DNA of 64,000 nt, from the NCBI RefSeq assembly GCF_000739915.1, contig NZ_BBJT01000004.1:496001-560000 (forward strand), written 5' to 3'. The position numbers and the translations under genes are program-made. Below the pieces are notes generated by a model. The model searched no databases. It worked only from the letters and a program-made list of their open reading frames with translations, and was not told where the DNA came from. Below, in pieces: positions 61,791 through 64,000 of this stretch. This stretch comes from Paenibacillus chitinolyticus NBRC 15660 (lineage in GTDB: Bacteria; Bacillota; Bacilli; Paenibacillales; NBRC-103111). The stretch's first letter is position 1; each line of letters begins with the position of its first letter.

Positions 61791-61812
61791 TTGTATAGTT
61801 ATGTCTATACAA
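61791..61812. promoter_or_regulatory. Inverted repeat next to the XRE gene
   Basis: TTGTATAG and its complement around TTATGT; a candidate operator for the adjacent XRE-type regulator. Confidence 0.45.
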
Positions 61813-61839
61813 AACAACCGGAGAAGAGCCGACATAGGC

Positions 61840-62052
61840 TCATCCTTCATGGAATTCATAAAGCTCCTCCATATGGCAGTCAAGAGTGAACGCGACTGTG
61901 GCGGCCGCATCGAAAGACATCTTCTCCCGATCGTTGACCCAGTTGGAGATTTGATGCCTCGAATAGCCCGTCCTCCGTGCCAATTCAGCCTGTCTCATCC
62001 CGGCCCTTTGAAGCAGCAGCCTAAGTCGGCAGCTCCCGCGGGTGTATGCCAA
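61840..62052 (-). CDS. Small XRE-family regulator
   Basis: The 70-aa product starts at TTG 62052 with AGGGGAGAAAT upstream. It contains one Cro/C1-type helix-turn-helix (LRLLLQRAGMRQAELARRTG, then YSRHQISNWVNDRE) and ends soon after, as in minimal XRE repressors. Its composition matches the chromosome better than the fragment at 61403. No partner gene is evident. The inverted repeat at 61791 may be its target. Confidence 0.7.
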   Translation of the reverse strand: MAYTRGSCRLRLLLQRAGMRQAELARRTGYSRHQISNWVNDREKMSFDAAATVAFTLDCHMEELYEFHEG

Positions 62053-62176
62053 CCTTTATTTCTCCCCTCAGTAATTCATGATGTTGGGTTCATTGTATCA
62101 TTCACGTCATTAATAAGTAAGCGGGCCGACGGCATTTCGGCGAAGATAGCGAGTAACGAAACGCAGCAAAAAAGAA

Positions 62177-62203
62177 AAACCCTTCTTTATAAGCGAAGGG
62201 TTT
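62177..62203 (-). terminator. Terminator of the glycolate oxidase genes
   Basis: AAACCCTTC and its complement around a 9-base loop, with T-rich sequence on the minus strand, just after the GlcF stop. Confidence 0.75.
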
Positions 62204-62220
62204 AAAAATTGCAGACGGCC

Positions 62221-63789
62221 TTATCTGTCCCCGAGCAGCCGCTCATGGAGAAAGTCGACGACATGCATGACCTTCATGCTGCCGTCGCCGTGACGCTCGT
62301 TGCCCAGCTTCATTTGAAGCAGGCAGCCGGGATTGCTCGTCAGCAGATATCTGGCTTCCGTGGCGTTGGCATGGACCATTTTGTGATCCAATATCTGATT
62401 GGCCATTTCCGGCTGGGTCAGATTATAGATGCCCGCCGAACCGCAGCAGCGGTCGGCCTCGAACATCTCCACGTACTCGACGCCCGCCACCTGCCGCATA
62501 AGCTTCCGCGGAGCGTCGGAGGAGCGCATCACATTGCGCAGATGGCAGGAGTCCTGGTACGTGATGCGAACGGAAGACGCGGGTGCCGAGGCGGCAGCGG
62601 CGCTCGCGGCAGACGGCTGCACGGACGCGTCCTCGATCGCCGCGAGCTCGGCGCCGATGTCCGCGGGAGCGGCTGCCGTGCTGCCGGCGGCCGCTGCGGT
62701 TGCAGGCGTGCCCGCAACGGCGGCAGAGGCTTCCGCCTGCGCCGCAGGGTCCGCGGCCTGCGGCGCACTCGCTCCGGCGGCAACCGGACCGCCTGCCGTG
62801 AGAGCCCGGCCCCGCTCGGCGAATTTCGGCACCCGGCCGAAGTTGACGAGCAGGTCGCTGACGTCCTTGACGCGGGCGGCAAACCACGCCGCGTCGTCCT
62901 TCCACTGCGCATCCTCATGCAGCAGATGGTCGTACTCCGTCAGGATGGCTCCGCAGCCGCCCGCGTTGGAGACGATATAATCCACGCCGGCTTCCCGGAA
63001 GGCGCGGATATTGCCGCGGGCCAGCGAGCGTGCCCCGTCCGCCTCCCCGCTGTGCGCGTGAAGCGCGCCGCAGCAGTTCTGCGTGTCGGGGATGACCACT
63101 TCGAAGCCCGCTTGGGTGAGCAGCTCGACCGTATGGACATTCGTTTCCGTGAACATAACGTCCATCAGGCAGCCGCGGAAAAGCCCTACGGTCGCCACCT
63201 TGGCCCCGACAGCCGGATGGCGGCTCCCGATCCGCTCGATTACGCCCCGCGAGGACGACTCCGGCAAAATCTGTTCCATTTCCCTCATATGATCGGGGAA
63301 AAGCTTCATGATGCCGCTGCCCCGCGTGATTTTCTGCAGCCCCGAACGCTGATAAAATCCAAGCGCGCCGCCCAGCAGCTTCATCCGGTTCTGCTTCGGG
63401 AATACCGCCTTAAACGCCGTACGGCGGGCAAGCTTCACCCAGCCCCGGTGACTGTCCGTGTGATCCTCGATCGCATCGCGCGCCTGCTCGATAAGCTGCC
63501 CGTACTTCACGTCGGCGGGGCAAGCCGGCTCGCAGGCCCGGCAGCCGAGGCAGTGGTTCATCTGCTCTTCGAATGCGGCGTCCGGCGCCATAATCCCGTC
63601 CGCGACCGCCTTCATGAGCGCGATGCGGCCGCGCGGCGACTCCGCCTCGATGCCCGTTTCCCGGAAAGTCGGGCAGGCCGGCAGGCAGAAGCCGCAGCGC
63701 ATACAGTTCGTCAACTGGTCCTCGTCCAGGCGGAGCTTCAGCTTCTGTGCCAGCGGATTGCTCGTGGTGCATGCTGCTTTCTCAGCCAC
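62221..63789 (-). CDS. glcF: Glycolate oxidase iron-sulfur subunit
   Basis: The 522-aa protein has two 4Fe-4S clusters (CMRCGFCLPACPTF and CLGCRACEPACPADV) near residues 29-95. It also has two CCG domains with LFRGCLMDVMF, DTQNCCGALH, QDSCHLRNV and ADRCCGSAG. It passes electrons from the FAD subunit to the respiratory chain. A low-complexity Ala/Pro-rich insertion of about 78 residues (around 330-408) precedes the second CCG domain; GlcF is otherwise near 440 aa. GTG start at 63789 overlaps the stop of glcD. Confidence 0.92.
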   Translation of the reverse strand: MAEKAACTTSNPLAQKLKLRLDEDQLTNCMRCGFCLPACPTFRETGIEAESPRGRIALMKAVADGIMAPDAAFEEQMNHCLGCRACEPACPADVKYGQLIEQARDAIEDHTDSHRGWVKLARRTAFKAVFPKQNRMKLLGGALGFYQRSGLQKITRGSGIMKLFPDHMREMEQILPESSSRGVIERIGSRHPAVGAKVATVGLFRGCLMDVMFTETNVHTVELLTQAGFEVVIPDTQNCCGALHAHSGEADGARSLARGNIRAFREAGVDYIVSNAGGCGAILTEYDHLLHEDAQWKDDAAWFAARVKDVSDLLVNFGRVPKFAERGRALTAGGPVAAGASAPQAADPAAQAEASAAVAGTPATAAAAGSTAAAPADIGAELAAIEDASVQPSAASAAAASAPASSVRITYQDSCHLRNVMRSSDAPRKLMRQVAGVEYVEMFEADRCCGSAGIYNLTQPEMANQILDHKMVHANATEARYLLTSNPGCLLQMKLGNERHGDGSMKVMHVVDFLHERLLGDR

Positions 63790-64000
63790 GGTCGATCACC
63801 ACCCTTTTGCGTGATTCTTTGGCGAAAACTTTGCCGGGATTGAGCAGATTAAACGGATCGAACGCCTGCTTGATCCCTTTCATGACCTCAATACCCGCCG
63901 CGCCCACTTTCCACTCCAGGAAAGGGGCTTTGACGAGGCCGACTCCGTGTTCCCCGGTAATCGTACCCCCGAGCCGGATCGCCGCTTCGAAAATTTCCTC
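63782..64000 (-). CDS. glcD: Glycolate oxidase FAD-linked subunit, C-terminal end
   Basis: Only the last 72 codons are present; the gene continues beyond the right edge. The end reads GGTITGEHGVGLVKAPFLEW and IKQAFDPFNLLNPGKVF, the conserved C-terminus of the GlcD/DLD family. The TGA at 63782-63784 overlaps the GTG of glcF by 8 bases, so the two are coupled. It oxidises glycolate or a related hydroxyacid with FAD. Confidence 0.92.
   Translation of the reverse strand, partial: EEIFEAAIRLGGTITGEHGVGLVKAPFLEWKVGAAGIEVMKGIKQAFDPFNLLNPGKVFAKESRKRVVIDRG

Overview
The window reads as a chromosome segment of a Gram-positive, moderately GC-rich member of the Paenibacillaceae (Paenibacillus/Cohnella type). 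This rests on AGGAGG-type ribosome binding sites, frequent TTG/GTG starts, proteins with S-layer homology (SLH) domains, YesM/YesN-type two-component pairs, a GbsR-controlled glycine betaine transporter and an MhqR-type quinone-stress operon. No rRNA, tRNA, CRISPR array or intact transposase was seen.

Layout. 1-2.6 kb: the 3' end of an AraC-type regulator, then an AT-rich island with a small helical protein, a secreted protein and an unlisted 54-aa two-helix membrane protein. 2.6-6.9 kb: a GbsR-like regulator divergent from a glycine betaine/proline ABC operon (opuAA-AB-AC) ending in a TIR-like gene. 7.0-24.4 kb: the most unusual block. Seven genes on the minus strand (von Willebrand A (vWA) protein, tubulin-like protein, an 853-aa partner, a second membrane vWA protein, a 211-aa protein, a zinc-ribbon GTPase and a GAP1-like membrane protein) diverge from three plus-strand genes (a one-helix peptide, a zinc-ribbon membrane protein and a membrane-anchored helical protein). 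24.5-30.5 kb: an SLH protein, a membrane glycosyltransferase and a bacitracin-type ABC transporter with its two-component system. 30.7-37.1 kb: a 9-bp tandem repeat and a 2036-aa SLH-anchored phosphodiester glycosidase/metallophosphatase.

37.4-49.2 kb: a polysaccharide-degradation locus (sugar permeases, binding lipoprotein, YesM/YesN pair, GH88 unsaturated glucuronyl hydrolase, heparinase II/III-like lyase, then a Gfo/Idh/MocA oxidoreductase upstream). A shared direct-repeat motif lies ahead of three of its genes. 49.8-51.7 kb: a FetAB-like exporter and a small membrane protein. 52.1-57 kb: an MhqR-type regulator and an operon of pirin, nitroreductase, ring-cleaving dioxygenase, esterase and flavin reductase. 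57.4-59.6 kb: a second AT-rich island with a secreted protein plus an unlisted 58-aa two-helix protein, a VanZ/Excalibur gene remnant and a DUF3221-like lipoprotein. 59.7-62.1 kb: a GH8 glycanase with a clear sigma-A promoter overlapped by a catabolite site, a TPR-like fragment and a small XRE regulator. 62.2-64 kb: glycolate oxidase subunits GlcF and GlcD (partial).

Main points for a second look: the tubulin/GTPase/vWA/GAP1 block as a probable NTP-dependent membrane-associated conflict or envelope system; the two secreted-protein plus two-helix small-protein modules at opposite ends; and the direct-repeat operators of the polysaccharide locus.
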